A stretch of DNA of 64,000 bases. Origin: Vogesella indigofera (GTDB taxonomy: Bacteria; Pseudomonadota; Gammaproteobacteria; Burkholderiales; Chromobacteriaceae). This document shows, in pieces, positions 63,930 through 64,000 of the stretch. The position numbers were made by a program, and so were the translations under genes. The stretch lies in assembly GCF_003633895.1 (NCBI RefSeq), contig NZ_RBID01000014.1:325665-389664 (forward strand). The letters run 5' to 3'. Each line of letters starts with the position of its first letter. The stretch's first letter is position 1. Under the pieces are notes generated by a model that was given only the letters and a program-made list of their open reading frames with translations, searched no databases and was not told the origin of the DNA.

Positions 63930-64000
63930 GAACGAATAACCGATAGGTGTAAGTGTCTGGCTTAGCCAAATACTTGCACTGTCAAGATTCTGAGAAACGA

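Larger units (their letters stand above)
63708..64000. promoter_or_regulatory. Upstream region of a ribosomal RNA operon
   Basis: This stretch has no protein gene. It carries the sixA terminator, then a strong promoter and a boxA antitermination element in the order found before 16S rRNA genes. The mature 16S rRNA should begin shortly beyond the right edge; its first bases are not visible. Confidence 0.75.

Overview
The window reads as a chromosomal segment of a high-GC betaproteobacterium of the order Neisseriales, most likely the Chromobacteriaceae side (Vogesella, Aquitalea or Chromobacterium-like). This rests on the mix of genes: rpsF-priB-rpsR-rplI, pyrG-kdsA-eno-ftsB, ubiC-ubiA, Hda, a second IF-1, aceB, flagellar motA and several c-di-GMP enzymes. 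The genus is an inference. No phage, CRISPR array, transposase gene or tRNA was found.

Layout. 0-2 kb: small genes (IF-1, a TrfB/KorA-like repressor), a 140-bp TA-flanked MITE-like element and a glutathione S-transferase. 2-10.6 kb: a SIMPL-domain protein, a TrpXYZ-type ABC importer, malate synthase with a divergent LysR gene, and a GGDEF diguanylate cyclase. 10.6-15 kb: the housekeeping run pyrG-kdsA-eno-ftsB on the minus strand. 15-25 kb: rpmB-rpmG, a ubiquinone hydroxylase, a LysR gene divergent from an EamA exporter with a terminator-like leader, then a set of loosely connected genes (CHAD, ClpP-like, periplasmic binding protein, EAL phosphodiesterase, SYLF lipoprotein). 25-33 kb: mfd, a large PAS-GGDEF-EAL protein, rlmB. 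33-35 kb: a copper cassette (CsoR operator, multicopper oxidase, csoR, copZ). 35-36.6 kb: the rpsF operon. 37-44 kb: a tandem GNAT protein, a D-lactate dehydrogenase of the Dld-II type, an isochorismatase-family hydrolase, a gene-free region with a sigma-54 promoter and a probable small RNA, and a Nudix/ThiE-like fusion. 44-49 kb: a lone motA and a five-gene operon perM-hda-HAD-GNAT-DUF815. 49-57 kb: purM, purN, DUF3108, RsmB-like, grxD, then a pyrimidine salvage group (upp, an unknown gene, uraA). 57-60 kb: a MacAB-like ABC exporter. 60-64 kb: a GrlR-like gene, ubiC-ubiA, lrgA/lrgB, sixA, and finally a strong promoter and boxA that announce a ribosomal RNA operon just beyond the right edge.

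The most striking feature is not a gene. A 13-15 bp sequence, CAAGGTTGGCCGCAA or its complement, occurs exactly (13-mer core) about 23 times and in near-identical form about 20 more times. It lies between genes, often as head-to-head pairs that form hairpins at gene ends and sometimes true terminators, and also inside essential genes in several reading frames. This is the distribution known for DNA uptake sequences of Neisseria and Pasteurellaceae, but the sequence differs from those known to me. It may be an undescribed uptake-sequence dialect.
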